NCBI RefSeq assembly: GCF_000143415.4
Contig: NW_003314295.1
Location: forward strand, 682,019-746,018
Reading direction: 5' to 3'
DNA: 64,000 nucleotides
Source of the DNA: Selaginella moellendorffii
Taxonomy: Eukaryota > Streptophyta > Lycopodiopsida > Selaginellales > Selaginellaceae
The translations under genes were made by a program, and so were the position numbers. Under the pieces are notes generated by a model. That model ran no database searches, had not been told where the DNA came from, and was given only the letters and a program-made list of their open reading frames with translations. Shown piece by piece: positions 1 to 12,029 of the stretch (position 1 is the first letter of the stretch; every line of letters begins with the position of its first letter).

Positions 1-551
1 TCAAGAGCAGCTCCCACTCCCGAAAGGGAAACCGATTGCGGTGCTCCCGGCTCATGTGGAGTGGTGCCCCACTTGAGTACCATGCGGCTCATTGGTCCTC
101 GCCCTGCCTAGGGGCTTGGGCCTTCCTTCGGGATGGAAGTGGGGGGCGAGAGGTACCCATACCGGGCCGCTAGGCCACGGTGTTTCGCCCCGGCGTCCCG
201 AAGCAAGTGTTGCACTCAAGACTTGGGATTTAGAGGGTCCCATGATCAAGTCTTGTGGTACCAAAAGATGTTAGGAACCTGGAAGCTTGGTGTGCTTGGC
301 TGCTTGTGCTTGCGGGGAGTGTAGCCGAACCTTAAGTCCAGTCTAACCCGGGGAGGGGGATTGGGAGTGATTTGGGAATCCGTGGATGGTGGCTAACACT
401 CCGTTGCTCGTGCAGTGAGTAGCTGAGACCAAGTAGGAGCTGGTACCATAGGCGAGAACCTTGGCAAGGGAACTTAGCAAAAGCCAAGGCGGTGTTGGAC
501 GGATAGGCGAGGTAAGCTGGCAAATTGGAAAGGAAAAATTTGTGGCTTACA
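1..551 (+). mobile_element. 3' part of the 5' LTR of an Athila/Tat-like Ty3/gypsy element
   Basis: GC-richer than the DNA after it and without a believable gene. It ends in GGCTTACA just before the pol-like region, and the long LTR at 57529-59738 ends in CGCTTACA in the same way. Parts of the two are alike: both carry a GCGAG..GTACCCA stretch followed by GGCCACGGTGTT (near 150-185 here, near 59105-59145 there). I read this as the downstream part of a 2-kb-class LTR cut off by the window start. The small frames in it (92-274, 133-324 and the minus-strand ones) have no coding features. The start of the LTR is not visible. Confidence 0.6.
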
Positions 552-2381
552 CAGTAGTGGCTCAAGACCAACACCACGACTTAAACTCAATGGACCAACC
601 ACTCTACTCTACAAAGCTACACACTCAACATCAACAAAGATTAAAGACAAAACAACAAAACGAGAAGCCAACTCTCAAGCCTGAACAATTACAATCTAAA
701 GAATACAACATTCAGATTGATGATAATCCAGCCTTACAAACTGGAAATGACGACTTTACACCCCGAATTAACCTCAATGAAGAAACTGAAGAACTCAATC
801 TCGGATTTCAAGAAGATCCACACAACATAATCATTGCTGCAAATCTTGACAAAAACTTCAAGATCAAAGCTCAACAATTACTCATAACCTACAAGGACGT
901 TTTCGCATGGTCATACAAAGATCTCAAGGGAATACCACCGGAACTATGTACACATCGCATAGAGTTGCTACCAGGAACTCAACCAATTAAGCAAATAGCT
1001 TATTGCATGAACCCGAACTTCGCTGATAAAGTCAAAATAGAACTCAATAAACTACAAGATGCTCGATTCATTTACCCTATCAAGAATGCACAATGGTTGT
1101 CACCATTGGTTATCGTCCCGAAAAAGAATGGCAAATTGCGAATTTGTGTCAATTACAAAAAGTTGAACGATGTGACGGAAAAAGACTCATTTCCCATACC
1201 ATTCTTCGACGAGATACTCGACGCAGTTGCAGGACATGAGATGTATTCGTTCCTTGACAAATTTTCGGGATATAATCAAGTTCACATAGCACTAGAAGAT
1301 CAATACAAGATTGCCTTCATAAGTCCATGGGGCGCATATGCATACTCCCAAATGCCATTCGGATTAACGAATGCACCATTTACTTTTCAACAGATAATTA
1401 CTAACACCTTTCAGGAATACTTGACTGATTTTATGCGCGTCTTCATGGATGACTTCAGCGTTTTTGGAGCAAAAGAAAAACACCTTGAACACTTAGAAAA
1501 GTGTTTCATTAAATGTCGATAAAACCAAGTTGCACTTAATCCAGAAAAGTGTATTTTCTTTGTCAAATCCGGAATACTCCTTGGCCATGTTGTTTGTAAA
1601 GATGGAATTCTCATTGACAAAGCAAAAACAGAGGTCATCGTCAAAATGACTCCACCCATGGATTTAACAAGTTTGAGAAGATTTCTTAGAAAAATGGGTT
1701 ACCATAGATGTTTTATTCAAGATTATGCAAAGATTGCTAAACTGCTCATGGAGCTACTTAAGAAATCTCAAGTTTATGCATGGACACAAGTTTGTCAATT
1801 GGCCTTTGACACACTTAAGGATAAGCTTACAAAAGCCCCTATACTAGTTCAACCAAACTGGACACAGAAATTCATTGTACAAGTAGATGCATCTGATTAT
1901 GCACTTGGAGCTATACTTTGCCAGAGAAAAACTGATAATCGAGACCATCCAATATACTACGCAAGCCACAGACTTTCCCCACCAGAGATGAACTATACAA
2001 CCACGGAAAAAGAGGCATTAGGAATGGTCTATGCACTCACCAAATTTCGACATTACCTCCTTTCAAACAAAGTCAAGATCATGGTTGATCACCAAGCGCT
2101 CTTACACTTACTCAACAAGACAATACTCATTGGAAGAATTGCAAGATGGTTTCTTCTACTTTAAGAATTCAACTTTGAGATTATTCACAAGCCAGGCAAA
2201 CAACATACACAGGCTGATCATCTTAGTCGACTTACCACAGGGGAACAAGTTACGAAAACTAACGATGACTTACCTGATTCACACCTTTTTAAGGTCACAA
2301 CTCAAGGCATGCTCCAGGATATTTACAAATTCTTGACGACAACCAAGATTCCAAATCTTGAGGATATGACGATATTCAGTC
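552..2381 (+). pseudogene. Ty3/gypsy pol, reverse transcriptase and RNase H part, broken
   Basis: The reverse transcriptase frame runs to a stop at 1520-1522 and continues in the same frame to a second stop at 2162-2164 and on to about 2380. Seen in order: a pre-RT linker, the RT fingers (VPKKNGKLRICVNYKKLN), the MPFGLTNAP block, the catalytic box as FMDD within VFMDDFSVFG, then RNase H blocks (VDASDYALGAIL, TEKEAL, HKPGKQHTQADHLSR). The FMDDFSV form is typical of the Athila/Tat branch of plant Ty3/gypsy elements. Gag, its zinc knuckle and the aspartic protease are missing: only about 200 bp lie between the LTR end and pre-RT sequence, so this copy is internally deleted as well as interrupted by stops. 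It cannot code for a complete polyprotein. Confidence 0.85.
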
Positions 2382-3473
2382 GTGGGAGGCAAACTATATA
2401 AACTTGGACATGATAACATCTTGAGAAGATGCATAGAATCACAAGAAGAGATTAAGGATCTATTCGATGAAGCTCATGTAGGACGATCAGGAGGTCATTT
2501 TGCCGAAGAAATTACGGTCAAGAAAGTGTTACAAGCTGGATTATGGTGGCCAACACTCTGGAAAGATGCCACTCAACATTATCAAGAATGTGACATATGT
2601 CAAAGAATGAAGTTTCCACCGAGGAAAACTCAGGAACTCAATCCAACAACAGCATTGGAACCCTTCCAGCGTTGGGGACTTGATTTTGTTGGACCTATAG
2701 CAAAAAATAGCAAAGGAAATCAATACATTTTGGTCACTATTGACTATATGACAAAATGGGCAGAAGCTCTCCCACTAAAGAAAGCCACAACGAAAAATAC
2801 AGCCAAGTTTCTCTATGAAATAATTATAACACGATATGGATTACCGCGAGAAATTGTTACAGATCGAGGAACACATTTTCTGAATGAGACCATCGACATT
2901 CTCGTTAAAGAATTTATCATCAACCATAAGAAGTCAACACCATATTACCCCCAGGGTAATGGACAAGCAGAATCAACAAACAAAACGCTTAAAAACATAC
3001 TCAAAAAAATCGTCAAGACAAACCTTAAGGATTGGGATGAAAAGATTTATGATGCTCTTTGGGCTTACAGAATAGCCTACAAAGTTTCAACAAATTCTAC
3101 ACCTTTCAAGCTTGCTTATGGCCTTGAAGCGTTAACACCACTAGAGTACACAGTACCATCCTTGAGAATGGCCATTGAACTTGAAATTAATCAAGAAGAA
3201 TCAATCAAAAAAAGACTTGCGATGCTTGAGAAACTCGATGAAGAAAGACTAAGTGCAATATGGACAATTGAAGCAATACAAGCTAGAAGAAAAGTTTATC
3301 ACGATCGCAAACAAGTCAAGAAAAACAAAGTGCATTATAAAGTAGGAGATCTTGTATTATGGTATTGTGGCAATGTGGATAAACTGAAGGAAAACTCGTT
3401 CATCAATGGGAAGGACCATTCAAGATTACGAGTATACAAATCCCAGGAACAGCAAACTTGCAACTTTAGATGA
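2382..3473 (+). pseudogene. Ty3/gypsy integrase part of pol
   Basis: A 363-residue frame. The N-terminal HHCC zinc site is visible (two His near residues 31-38, then CDICQ), followed by the catalytic core: D in GLDFVGP, D in VTDRGTHF, E in GNGQAESTNK, so the DDE triad is kept. The C-terminal part (VGDLVLWYCGNVDKLKE) loses its frame near 3405, where the following sequence continues the integrase tail in another frame. It is offset from the RT/RNase H frame upstream. It lies directly after the RNase H end, as expected for Ty3/gypsy order (PR-RT-RH-INT). No chromodomain is visible. Confidence 0.85.
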
Positions 3474-4611
3474 TGAAGAATTGCAAGTAGTTAACTTGAA
3501 CAAATTGAGGATTTACAAGCAACCACAAGTGCTTCACACTATGGTGGAATACCAGAAATTTCAAGAGAAAATGCTCAGAGAAATCAACGAAAACACATTC
3601 GAATGCATGCAAACACTTAGAGAAAATTTGCCTCAACAAGAATGGGACCTAACCCTAATCTTGGCGGCTGTGAGAAGAAAAGAATTCTGGGAGACAGTGC
3701 ATCAGGAAAAAGGGAGCCCACTTGGGGCAAACAGTGATCAAGACTGTAGCGATTCTTGGTCTGGTGAAAGCACAGCTTCAATGAGGACTAGAGTTGGGTC
3801 AAGGGCTTCATGCTGTCCACGGGAAGAGGAAGAACTGATAGATCTCTCCGACAAGGAGAACAAGGTATGCACGGTTTTCCAAGTGGGCAATCTGGTATGG
3901 TCTCGCGATGAGACTCTTGATGCGTGGCTGCAAAAGCATCAACTCTATGGCTTTTCGGTCCTGATGACAGCTACGACAAGCACCGACCAGCAGGGAATCG
4001 AGAGGAAGATTATCGATTTTGCACGCGGAAAAATCACGATTGAAGAAGAAGCCTTTGCCAAAGCTCTTCAGCTACTGAATAGGGGAAAGCAAGTGACAGC
4101 TCCGCAAGACAGAGCCATTGATCCGAAGATCATGAAGCGTGCAGCAAATTACAAGACAGCAGCATCTCTGCAGCTCTCCAATGTGAAGGAAAAATTCCGA
4201 GGGATTTTTAAATTCCTTCTCGCGACATTGGAATTCTGACACACGGCGACATCAGTGAGCAAGAATGTTGCCTTCATCTACGAGGACCTGAACAATGGAG
4301 TCCAAGTCGACTTGGGAGCATATGTTTACACTAAGTTCCATAGGGAACTCTCACAGGTTTACAATGCACTAGAGAGTAAGAAGAAAATTACAACAACGTT
4401 GTTCCCGTATATTGAGGCTTTGTCAGTCAACAATAACAGAGCATTGGTGATCGTCCCTCACGCCCAGGTGAAAGCAATGAAGGAGAAGCACAACCATAGC
4501 GATGGGAGCGAGGCATAGGAAAAAGAGGATGAGGAGCAAGACGACCAGGAGGAGGCACAGGAAAATCAAGTAGAAGATGTGGACGACCAAAAGGAGGCGC
4601 AGGAAAAATAG
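3474..4611 (+). pseudogene. Extra post-pol open frame of the Athila-like element
   Basis: After integrase one frame runs on with only two internal stops (TGA at 4237-4239, TAG at 4516-4518) to a TAG at 4609-4611. The middle part (about 3880-4500) has no retroviral enzyme signature. It contains ..AFIYEDLNNG..VDLGAYVY.., a pattern I associate with the 'putative plant transposon protein' domain found next to pol in plant gypsy elements; that match is from memory and needs a profile search. The tail after 4518 is strongly acidic and Q-rich (blocks of E, D and Q). Athila/Tat elements commonly carry an additional frame here, historically called env-like. Function unknown. Confidence 0.55.
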
Positions 4612-4764
4612 AGTTTTCAGGAAATGACTTGAGAGACGATCAATAGAGTTCAAATATAAAAAGAAATAACCTATGAATAAGAGTGCACCCCCTTTTTTAA
4701 TTGATTGGGGTTAAGCGTCCTTGGGTTTGAATAGTACTGAGTTGGGTGACCTCCTAGGAAGTCC
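4612..4764 (+). mobile_element. 5' part of the 3' LTR of the Athila-like element
   Basis: From about 4625 the sequence matches the start of the long LTR at 57529: both have GAGAGACGATC, then GTTCAAATATA, then ATGAATAAGAGTGCACCCC, then the 5S-derived segment. The very first LTR bases differ, so the exact start is unclear (4605-4625). After 4764 the similarity to the other LTR is soon lost and a 102-bp tandem duplication takes over, so this LTR is truncated or rearranged. Confidence 0.6.
4710..4764 (+). other. 5S rRNA-derived internal-control-region segment in an LTR
   Basis: GTTAAGCGTCCTTGGG, then ATAGTACT, then TGGGTGACCTCCTAGGAAGTCC in that order and spacing reproduce roughly nucleotides 53-110 of plant 5S rRNA, i.e. 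the A box, intermediate element and C box that bind TFIIIA. The 5' third and the extreme 3' end of 5S rRNA are not recognisable, so this is not a 5S gene. A second copy lies at 57652-57706 in the same LTR context. Cassandra-type TRIM elements are known to carry 5S sequence in their LTRs; here the LTR belongs to an element with pol. Confidence 0.8.
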
Positions 4765-4765
4765 G

Positions 4766-4968
4766 AACTCAGGAGTTTACAATTGGACTCAAACATATCC
4801 ATTTGGGAGATAAAATCTACACTTGAGGTAAGGCTTATTATAGACATTTTAAAGATGAAAAGGCATAAACTCAGGAGTTTACAATTGGACTCAAATATAT
4901 CTATTTGGGAGACAAAATTTACACTTGAGGTAAGGCTCATTATAGATATCTTAAAGATGAAAAGGCAC
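4766..4968 (+). repeat. Two tandem copies of a 102-bp unit
   Basis: Both copies start with AACTCAGGAGTTTACAATTG and end near AAAGATGAAAAGGCA (4766-4867 and 4868-4968), with few differences. The unit begins directly after the 5S-derived segment. A 68-codon frame across it is a by-product of the repeat. Confidence 0.85.
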
Positions 4969-7900
4969 TCATGCTTAATGACAATTTAGTCTGGAAACAA
5001 ATTTTTGTGAATGAACTTGTATAAAGAAGTCCATTTTAATTCAAGGATGGAGTCAAATTTTTATTACAACTTCCCCTCTTGAGATTTATATATCCAAGAT
5101 TTTATCCTAAATAACATAATGTAAGAAAAAGATATTATTGTAACATATGAAATACAATAGATATACCTCCTTAGGCTAGTAGTAGGTTTTATGCATTGTA
5201 GTAAGTCTTGCAAGCTAACCTTGTTTAGTTGAGTATTTTGGCAGCCTAGATTGAGTAGCTTACTTGTGATAAAATCCTTAAGAGCGGACTTTTGAACTTA
5301 CTTCAGAGTTGTAAATGAATTTCTCATAGTCTCTTTCTACACAATATTTTTGAAATGGTTGAGAGAACTCTTTTGTATCCCTTCTTGCATTGGATACATA
5401 TATATGCCAACATGCATCTCAACTCTTCTAACCACTCCATCCTGTGGAAAAAGTAGTACATCCTAGCTTCATAGATGACACATATAGGAGAAATTTTGCA
5501 GAATCGACACTTGAATCCAATAGTAATGTTGTGGGTAGGAGGTTGATTATAGACCCTTTGGAAAATATAAAATTTCTATAATGATCTCTATTGCATACTT
5601 CATCCATACAATCTAATTGCCCATTACAATGAACTATAGATATTGTGGAAGTGTGTGAAGTATGTGTGAAGAAGTGTGTGATACCATTGAAGTGTTGGAA
5701 ATATGTAATCTTGATTTTATATCAATTGTGGACATTTTGCTTAGTTTCCATCCCTTTCTATTTGGAACCTATGCTACTAACGAGAGGTGTTAACTCAAAG
5801 AAAAATGTTGCTATTGTAAAAGGATGGAAGTTTGCTCATGGGCCTATATAAAAATAGTGTATGTTGATTGAGAGGCATGAAAATTGGAAAGCATTGCTAA
5901 CAAATTTAAATATTGGTGAAGATGGAGATGGTGAATTCAATGCTTACAATAGCATAACTTCTCCACTTGAACTAAAGGAGGAGGAGAGGATAATGATTGA
6001 CTCTTGCTTTACATTCACTTTGGTTAGAATGCATTTGACACTTTGATTGGAGATCCAAAAATTCAAATCTCCTTTGATTTGGAATATTGTAAATTCTATT
6101 GTTGTGTGCCCTTACCCACACTAGAAAAAAGAAACTTTAAGCATGCAAGTATACTAATGTCATTGTGAATTACAACCTCTAACAAAATAGAGGTAAGATA
6201 AAGATCAAAATGCCAATATAAAAAATTTTAAAAAATAATACTCTGAGAGAATGAAAGAGTTGGGTAATTTTGAAAATATAGAAGAAACCTCTTCATCCTT
6301 CTCAATAAGTTTTAGAGTTCTCTCTCTCTTTATGCTATTTATAAAATTCCACAGAGAAACATAAATTGAAATTTAAAGAGAGCAATAAGAAGAAAATCAA
6401 TAACATACAAAAAGAATAAAAATACTACAATATATCTAACATGTGCAAATATGACAATTGTAATATTACTATCATCTACTATGATGTTTAATGCATACAT
6501 GCACAAAGATCCAAGGATGAATTTTCATTATGTGAAATTTGATTGTTAGTGGTGATGTCAATAATGACATTCTAACACGGCATGTAAATCCAAGTGATCC
6601 GATTCAATTGTCAGCATATATGAAGTGTTAGTTTGTCAAATCTTAAGTCTAGGTGATGATAAATCTCATCAAATCTTAAGGCTAAGTAATGATAATTCTT
6701 CAATAATGGATTTGATTCTCAGTATGAGTCAAGTTTTATCCATAATTGTGAATACTACTCAATGACATTTAAAGCACATGCCTATTTTTGAGGTTTTAAT
6801 ACAATATAAAATAAATTTATGGATAAGGATTCATCCATTCATAGATTAATATAGTATAACATATTTTGTCATGCCTTATTTATACACTTCAAAGTTCTTG
6901 TAACAATTTCAAAATATATACAAAATATTGATGAGAATGCATCCTTTCTAGTTAATTTAGAAAAAATAATATCATATCTCTAATAATTGAAATGATGACA
7001 AGTGCTAGTTATATCGTCATTAAAATATACAAAATAAAGAACCATAAGATTGAGGACATTGTGACAATTGAGATTTAAGTTATTTGAAATGAACGGCCAG
7101 AATTAGAGATTGGTTAGGGTTGGGGCAACTTAAATTACTGTTTGTGCTATGAGTTGAGCGCAAGAGATTAAAAGATCAAGCTCACGAGTCCAAGAGAGTA
7201 TGAGAGATCAAGCATGTGAGTGCAAGAAAAATCAAGAGATCAAGAGAGATTGAGAGAGTGAGAGGGATTGAGAGAGTGAGAGAGTGAGAGAGATGGAGAG
7301 AGCGAGAGAGTGAGAGAGTGAGAGAGATTGAGTGTGTGAGTTGAGATCAAGAGTGCAAGAGCATAAAATCAAGAGTAAAATAGATTTAACACACAAGTGG
7401 GAAGTTGAGTAACAATGCCACTAAGAGTGAGTTTTTTCCATTTTATTGCTTCTATATATTTTTCTTTTGCTCCTCCACTAGCAACCACCTTGTATTTTCA
7501 CTAGTAACCATAGGCATTTTCATGGCCACTTTAGGTATTTTAACCAGCAACCTTGATCTCGGCCTTGCTCATTGTGTGGTGTAAAGTACATCTTTCCCTT
7601 TCACTTTATAAAGGGCTTATTTTATTGTTTTGATTTCTAACATTTAGTGAAGGTCAAGCAAAATGCTTATGAATTTACATATCCAAAGAAGAGTTGGGAA
7701 GAGCTCTCAATACAAATTAAGCACAAAATTCAATATATAAAATTTTCAAAGTTAAAGAAACTAGTATGAATTGCAGAAATTACAAGCCGAAGGAATGGCT
7801 AGAGATTATAGTTGAAATTTTTGTATATGAATATAAGTTTCTTATATTATACTTCATTTTTCTCAATGATATATATATATTTCTTTTGCAGTGAACATAA

Positions 7901-9690
7901 CTCCAAATGACATAATTTATAATATCACAAAATTAAGGCTTCCATACAAGTAACAGATAGACACTTTGGAGTTCCTCAATGTCTACTTGATGAAGAAAGA
8001 AAAAGGATTGTCAGAAGTATTTGAGAACATGATGAAAAGGGTTGTTTAGATCACACAAACTATAAATAAAGGTAAGAAGTTCTTGGCACTATATATTGGT
8101 GACAATCAAAATGGTACATTCATGTCTTTCGACACCTATGTCAACATATAATTAGAAGGGATCAAAGAGGGGTGGCTGCTAAAAAAGTCTACAAGTATAA
8201 CAAATGATTATCAACATGGTCAACTTTATTTCATGCAACATGCAACTTACAGGTATAACATGATTTCAAAGATCTTTCCTAAATATATATTATTTATAGG
8301 TATTTTTGATATAGAAGCATGCCATTTGAGGCACCAGTTTGCACTTAACTTGTTACAAAGAGTATAAGGGATGGAGGAATGTATTCAATGATGTTTATGA
8401 AAGTTCCAAAGGCATGGAAGATAAAATGCCCTTAAAATTTAGAGCTCCTAAAGAATGTCAATATTGACAATGATGCAATGAAAGTGATGATGAAGAGGAG
8501 GATGAGAAAGATCTAGATCAAACTCACATTCCACCATCAAACAACCAAGCTCAAGCTCCAATAGACGTCCAAGATTTGGATCAGGTTTCATTAGCAAATG
8601 ACGATAATCAAATGGTTCATAGAATATCATGTCGACCTCAAGGTAAGTAAAAATGACTTTTACAAAGCAAATGTGGTAATACATGTTTTTTGTAGCAATG
8701 ATTATTGGTAGTAATTTTATTCTAACTCAAGGAGATGCTCATGACGAGGAGTTGGAGGAACTCTCATCAACAATATGCCGTATGATGGTAGCATATCATT
8801 CCTTGTTTTTTTCATTCATTTAACTCTTTTATAGGTTCATTCTATTTCTCTAATAACATACCAAGGCACTATGGGTGTCTTCATTGACTCCTATAGTAGA
8901 TTGCTAATATCTTTCATAGAAGATGACATGAACATGGTCATATAGTGTTAGTTCGACCATTGGTGCCAAAAGATACAAAGGCCTTTACTCCTAATTGCAA
9001 ACTTCATTATCTTTGACTTTCCAAAGGGAAAGTTGAGGACTGAAACTTTTTCACACTTGACCACATGTGTGATGTAATTCCTCTTATCAGAAACACTTAT
9101 GCTTGAAGTTAGTTATGTCATCTTCATCCTACCAAACAACTCCAACTAGATGTATAAACTTATAATATGCATAGTAAAAGTTTGTTTCAAGTCTTTTTCT
9201 TTTAAGTGCATCATAAATCCTATTGGCATTGATACTAGAGGTGTTCAAGGGAAGCCTAAAAAAGTGTAGATATTTTATAATTTATAAACTTTCTTATTTT
9301 CCAGGTTATGATGTGGACTTATCATGCCTTTTGTAGAAACACACATGATAAGTTTTGTGATAGCGAACGTCTAACATACATTTTGCTTGGGTACAATAGT
9401 TCCACTAACATCATACCCAACCTTGTGGATGAGCAGATCTATAACATGTTTCTAGGGTATTGATTTTGAACTCCATTGGCGATGTAAATCTTGCTTAAAC
9501 TTTATTGCCCACCAGATGGTGTTATGATTGATTGCACAATAAGTAACAATTTTATAGTGGAGGCAACATGTGACTCTGAAAGGTCGGTGTTTGCTATTGA
9601 AGAACATCATTTCTTCAAATGTTGACTCAGAGGATTTCGTGAGTTGCCTCCAACTTCAAGGAAATAAATTATGTTTATTAAGCTTTCAAT
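4969..9690. other. AT-rich gene-poor stretch
   Basis: No intact gene seen. Short frames at 5645-5851 and 5861-6046 and a stop-ridden stretch at about 7890-8660 have some coding look. In the last, an acidic run with many D and E residues (about 8479-8641) ends at CAAG followed by GTAAGT, a good 5' splice site. None of these matches a family I recognise, and the stops upstream argue for relics. I saw no tRNA gene or LTR pair here. Confidence 0.5.
7180..7345. repeat. GA-rich simple repeat
   Basis: Purine-rich low-complexity tract made of GAGAGAGTGAGAGA and GATTGAGAGA variants, most regular at about 7245-7330. No gene is attached to it. Confidence 0.8.
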
Positions 9691-10164
9691 TGTAGTGCAT
9701 GTGATCATGGGATGAAATTTAGATATATTATCACCATGGATCTTTGGAACCTTAGAGGATAAATAAGGATAAAATAGCCATTAAGGGCTCTCTTATCAAG
9801 TAATTGCCCCTTTTTCAGTTGGCTTAAAAAGAGAGAGATAAGGTGCGCTACATTTAGTATCAGAGCAAATGGCATGGATTCGATTCCCATTGATTAGTGG
9901 CTACCTTAAAATATAATATACCCTTGAGCAAGGTATATTCCTACCCCTAAATTTGAAATTGTACCTATTGGGTATTTATATTGGTATTGGACCCTAGTTC
10001 AATTCTCGTGGCTGAAGAGTGGGGCAAGAATATTCTAAAGGAATATTTAACATGGTGGATCTAGAGGGAGAACCAAGGTTTGGTAGACCCTAAAAGAAGG
10101 ACCATGGTGACTAAAGGGTGGCCTAAGTATGATCATAGGTGATATTGCTTGACAAAGGGAGGAT

Positions 10165-10268
10165 TGTTAGGCACAAGGTCAGGATAATAGAATAAAGAAA
10201 GAGTTTTGCAATCAAGTGATCACCTCTTTAGTTAGTTGGCTTAGGGTGTAAGGGATAGGATCTTAACA
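10165..10268 (+). repeat. Third LTR-like block with its own primer-binding site inside the TRIM
   Basis: Begins TGTTAGG and ends CTTAACA. It is followed one base later by TGGTATCAGAC (10270-10280), again the tRNA-Met primer-binding sequence, and preceded by a purine tract (ACAAAGGGAGGA, 10152-10163). Its second half (AGTTGGCTTA..., near 10240) resembles the same part of the 162-bp LTRs. So the TRIM seems to be LTR-interior-LTR-interior-LTR, with a diverged middle LTR. Confidence 0.65.
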
Positions 10269-10284
10269 TTGGTATCAGACATAT

Positions 10285-10482
10285 GTATGTCCTTCCTCTT
10301 GTGTGGAGTATTCACAGACGAAGGTATCTACTGTAAAAATATGGTACGAATGAATGATTAGTTGCCTCACATTAAATACATGTGTATGTCCTTCCTTTTA
10401 TGTGGAGTATTCATAGACGAAGGTATCCACTGTAAAACTATGGTACGAATGAATGATTAGTTGCCTCATATTAAATATTTGG
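10285..10482 (+). repeat. Two tandem copies of a 99-bp unit inside the TRIM
   Basis: Copies start at GTATGTCCTTCC (10285 and 10384) and share GGAGTATTCA, GACGAAGGTATC and GAATGAATGATTAGTTGCCT at equal spacing. Confidence 0.8.
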
Positions 10483-10744
10483 TCTACATAATGGAAATGG
10501 AAGTGTTGGTTCCCCTTGGCTTAGTAGGGGTTGTTAGTCAATAGTCAATGACAACATTGACATCTCTAAAAGGGGGGGTGAGTGTAGCCCATGTGATCAT
10601 GGGATGAGATTTAGATATACTATCACTATGGATCCTTGGAACCTTAGGGGATAAATGGGGATAAAATAGCCATTAAAGGTTCTCTCATCAAACAATTACC
10701 CTTTTTCCAGTTGGCTTAAGGAGAGAGAGATACGGTGTGCTACA

Positions 10745-12029
10745 TGAATACATATTTATTTCTATTTTATAAATCATAATCACTTAGAGTTTCTAAAATT
10801 AAAGGCTTTAGAAGTCTTCTTGACAAATGCAAGGTGAATCTTCCCCACAATACTAATATAAAAGGAGGCATAAAAGGAATCAATATGTTTATGATGAGGC
10901 AGAAGAAAGTTAATTGCATTTTTACATGAAAATGAAAAACTTGTTATATGTCAGATGGTAACAATGTCAAATGTCTGTGATAGCATCAGATGTTAGTGAT
11001 AGTGTCAGATATCATAATTGTAAATTGTCATTCTCACATATCACTATCACTCTATAGCACTTGTGTGTTGCCATCTCATCTTTCAATATCTTATAAATAA
11101 TTATAAGTGAAATGAACATCATTTATGTGGCAATTGTGGCAGTGCTCAAGAAACTATTCAAGCATATAGAAATGAATTTTTGACCCAAGAAAAAATGGCA
11201 TATTAAGCACTTTAGAATCAAACTTTTAGTGTGTTCATTAGTTCCCATTAAACTAGAATGACTATTGTGTTGATCTAAAGGCTGGCAAGAGAGCTTACAC
11301 ATTTTCTTCTTTTGAGTCATTCCTAAACTGAATACTACACTTCTAATATCTTATTTGTTATAATTGTTTTATAGTGAATATTCCACTCTAGAATAAGATA
11401 TGTTACCTACAACTAATATCACAAACATGGAGTGAAGGAGGTGCTAATTGTTATACAAGTAAATCCAATGCTAAAGGTTGAAAAGGTTATTTCTTGTGAG
11501 CCAATTTCTCATATCAACTAAGCAACTTGAAGAGTTAGTGCCAAAAGCAATGCATGTTACTTTAGAATGATTAGAAATTGAGTTAGAGTCTTGCATTTGT
11601 GCATTCAAATTTAAGGTTTTTAACAGTGCCATGTTTCTAGGGCTATCAAGATCTAAGGGTAAAGGGCTGCTAGTCAAGTTGGATTTAATATTATAGGATT
11701 TATAATACTTATACAAGCCAAATCCACAACTCAATTATTTTAAAGCCAGATTCCATGCCAAAGAAGTGGCTAATTGATTGAAGTTATAATCTTTTGAAAG
11801 AAGAGATTAAAAGTTTGGAGGAATAAGTTTCAAGTTAAAGACTTCCTCAAATATTGTTATTGATGCTACTATACCACCAATATTAACATTAGACTAGTAT
11901 ACATAATTAGCTAGAAATGAGAAAACTGTATAATATATGTTTTCCATTTCAAAAGGTGTCCAAGAAAAGATCAAGCTAACAAAGGAGTTAAAATATATCA
12001 CAAGGACATTGGTGCTATGGTTAAAGAAT
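10745..12029. other. AT-rich stretch without a recognised gene
   Basis: Only short frames (for example 11123-11320 and 11471-11734, minus strand) without family signatures or codon bias. Nothing else supported. Confidence 0.6.

Larger units (their letters stand above)
9691..10744 (+). mobile_element. TRIM-type miniature LTR retrotransposon
   Basis: Two direct repeats of exactly 162 bp (9691-9852 and 10583-10744) start TGTAG and end CTACA, giving 5-bp terminal inverted repeats. Two bases after the left LTR, TAGTATCAGAGC (9855-9866) matches 11 of 12 bases of the initiator-tRNA-Met primer-binding site. A purine tract (AAAAGGGGGGG, about 10568-10578) sits just before the right LTR. Flanking pentamers are TCAAT (9686-9690) and TGAAT (10745-10749), a target-site duplication with one mismatch. 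The 730-bp interior has no coding frame. Size and parts fit a terminal-repeat retrotransposon in miniature. An additional LTR-like block lies inside it. Confidence 0.85.

Noticed and set aside
4710-4764. A functional 5S rRNA gene
   Set aside because: Only the central control region is present; the 5' third and the 3' end of 5S rRNA are missing, and it sits inside an LTR.
9851-9900. A tRNA-Met gene suggested by GTATCAGAGC and GATTCGATTCCC
   Set aside because: This is the primer-binding site of the TRIM and its extension, with no cloverleaf around it.
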